A stretch of 64,000 nucleotides of DNA. It comes from Actinomycetota bacterium. Its GTDB lineage: Bacteria; Actinomycetota; Geothermincolia; Geothermincolales; RBG-13-55-18. The stretch is taken from positions 62,001 to 126,000 of the forward strand of contig JACIXD010000005.1 of NCBI GenBank assembly GCA_014360645.1, written 5' to 3'. Made by a program: the position numbers and the translations under genes. Below the pieces are notes generated by a model, which was given only the letters and a program-made list of their open reading frames with translations, made no database searches and was not told where the DNA came from. This document shows, one piece after another, positions 62,619 to 64,000 of the stretch; position 1 is the stretch's first letter; the number at the start of each line of letters is the position of its first letter.

Positions 62619-63926
62619 ATGAGCGAGAAGACGAAGGTGGTAAAACTTTCCGAAGAGCATATCCCGGAGGCGTGGTACAACGTGCTGCCGGACCTCCCCA
62701 AACCCCTGGAGCCGCCGCTGCATCCGGCGACCCGGCAGCCGGTGGGACCCGATGACCTGGCGCCCCTCTTTCCCATGGGGCTCATCGAGCAGGAGGTGAG
62801 CGGGGAGCGCTACATAGAGATCCCCGCGGAGGTGCGCGAGATATACAAGATCTGGAGGCCCACATCCCTGGTGCGGGCGACCAGGTTGGAGAAGTACCTG
62901 CAGACCCCGGCGCGCATCTATTTCAAGAACGAGGGGGAGAGCCCGGCGGGGAGCCACAAGCCCAACACCGCCGTTGCCCAGGCCTACTACAACAAGAAGG
63001 AGGGCGTGCGCAAGCTCACCACGGAGACGGGAGCCGGACAGTGGGGGAGCGCCCTCTCCATGGGCTGCAATTACTTCGGCCTGGAGCTGCAGGTGTTCAT
63101 GGTGCGCTCCAGCTTCCAGCAGAAGCCGTACCGGCGCGTGCTCATGGAGACCTGGGGAGCGAAGGTGCAGCCAAGCCCCAGCGAGATGACGGTGACAGGA
63201 AGGAAGATACTGGAAAGGGATCCCGACACCCCGGGAAGCCTCGGCATCGCCATCTCCGAGGCCATCGAGCTGGCGGTGCAGGGAGACGACGTGAAGTACA
63301 GCCTGGGGAGCGTGCTCAACCACGTGCTCCTTCACCAGACGGTGATCGGCCTGGAGGCCAAAAAGGCCTTCGAGGTCATCGACGACTACCCGGACATGGT
63401 CATCGGTTGCGTGGGAGGAGGTTCGAACTTCGGCGGCACCGCTCTTCCCTTCGTGAAGGAGAAGGTGGATGGCAGCGACATCCGCATCATCGCCGTGGAA
63501 CCCACCTCCTGTCCCACCCTCACCGGGGGCCGCTTCGAATACGATTTCGGGGACATCGCGGAGATGACTCCCCTGCTGCTCATGTACACCTTGGGCCACG
63601 ATTTCGTGCCCCCGGCCTCCCACGCCGGAGGACTCAGGTACCACGGCGACTCGCCCATCGTGAGCCTGCTGGTGAAGGAAGGCCTTGTGGAGGCGCGGGC
63701 CTACCACCAGGTGGAGGTGTTCGAGGCCGCGGTGACCTTCGCGCGCACCGAGGGGTTCGTCCCCGCCCCCGAGACCTCCCACGCCGTGAAGGCGGCCATC
63801 GACGAGGCGGTGAAGTGCCGGGAGAGCGGGGAGTCCAAGTGCATATTCTTCAACTTCTCCGGCCACGGCTACCTAGACCTATCCGCCTACGACGATTACC
63901 TGGCGGGCAAGCTGAGCGACGTATAG
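62619..63926 (+). CDS. trpB: Tryptophan synthase beta chain, TrpB2 type
   Basis: A 435-residue PLP enzyme that makes tryptophan from indole and serine. The PLP lysine lies in [16 protein letters not shown], and the glycine loop is [14 protein letters not shown]. The long N-terminal extension and [16 protein letters not shown] identify the TrpB2 branch, which often acts without TrpA. AGGAGGAGAGGAG precedes the ATG. No other trp gene is in the window. The upstream attenuator shows Trp-responsive control. Confidence 0.93.
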   Translation: MSEKTKVVKLSEEHIPEAWYNVLPDLPKPLEPPLHPATRQPVGPDDLAPLFPMGLIEQEVSGERYIEIPAEVREIYKIWRPTSLVRATRLEKYLQTPARIYFKNEGESPAGSHKPNTAVAQAYYNKKEGVRKLTTETGAGQWGSALSMGCNYFGLELQVFMVRSSFQQKPYRRVLMETWGAKVQPSPSEMTVTGRKILERDPDTPGSLGIAISEAIELAVQGDDVKYSLGSVLNHVLLHQTVIGLEAKKAFEVIDDYPDMVIGCVGGGSNFGGTALPFVKEKVDGSDIRIIAVEPTSCPTLTGGRFEYDFGDIAEMTPLLLMYTLGHDFVPPASHAGGLRYHGDSPIVSLLVKEGLVEARAYHQVEVFEAAVTFARTEGFVPAPETSHAVKAAIDEAVKCRESGESKCIFFNFSGHGYLDLSAYDDYLAGKLSDV

Positions 63927-63955
63927 GCGAACGCCATAGACCACCGCGGCGTAAA

Positions 63956-63980
63956 CAGGGGGCGGCGTCGCCGCCCCCTG
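63956..63980 (+). terminator. Strong hairpin after trpB2
   Basis: CAGGGGGCGGCG and CGCCGCCCCCTG form a stem of about 11 bp immediately after the gene (30 bases past the stop). A T-run is missing (CCCATATGAG follows), so termination may depend on the stem alone. Confidence 0.5.
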
Positions 63981-64000
63981 CCCATATGAGGGATGTGTGG

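Overview
This 64 kb window is high-GC bacterial chromosome centred on the replication-origin district. The left edge shows the first codons of rpmH on the minus strand, then an origin-type intergenic region with DnaA boxes, then dnaA, dnaN, recF, a DciA-type helicase loader, gyrB and gyrA. Gene order, GC content, a lone tRNA-Ile, a TgpA/DUF58/MoxR operon and many anaerobic radical-SAM, corrinoid and 2-hydroxyacyl-CoA dehydratase genes suggest an anaerobic deep-branching Actinomycetota-like organism (for example Geothermincolia-like). That placement is inference. No phage, insertion sequence, CRISPR array or rRNA was seen.

Layout. 1-10.2 kb: origin and replication/topology genes. 10.3-15.0 kb: archease and RtcB RNA repair, a lipoprotein, tRNA-Ile and a YhaM-like exonuclease. 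15.0-19.6 kb: minus-strand MoxR, DUF58 and transglutaminase operon. 19.7-31.7 kb: mixed housekeeping genes (PP-loop protein, ApgM, hydrolase, ArgS, HtrA protease, MscS, radical SAM, HD protein). 31.7-36.7 kb: a second MoxR plus VWA pair (CoxD/CoxE-like), thioredoxin reductase and thioredoxin, DUF3842 and CooT. 37-51.4 kb: an accessory catabolic region with a 2-hydroxyacyl-CoA dehydratase activase and two dehydratase subunits, two ferredoxin-like paralogues, three related helical proteins of unknown function, a paired acyl-CoA dehydrogenase and a TetR regulator. 51.6-54.7 kb: rpsF, ssb, rpsR, rplI, dnaB. 54.9-59.3 kb: ComFB, endonuclease V, and a GntR-controlled corrinoid methyltransfer locus whose two enzyme genes carry internal deletions. 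59.4-62.1 kb: cysK, an Rrf2 regulator, an iscU stub and nadA. 62.3-64 kb: a tryptophan-codon leader peptide and attenuator in front of a TrpB2-type gene.

The points most worth following are these. (i) A trp leader peptide with three consecutive Trp codons, a terminator and a matching antiterminator segment precedes trpB2. (ii) The promoters of tRNA-Ile and of trpB2 share one upstream repeat at the same distance from the -35 box. (iii) A TetR-type palindrome fills the -35/-10 spacer of the acyl-CoA dehydrogenase promoter and recurs beside tetR. (iv) The operon behind that promoter combines a catalytic and a degenerate acyl-CoA dehydrogenase subunit, three paralogous unknown proteins and a 2-hydroxyacyl-CoA dehydratase. 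(v) Several tandem duplications of 107-135 bp copy gene ends, and at least five genes are truncated or internally deleted. This may be genome erosion or an assembly problem and needs reads to decide.
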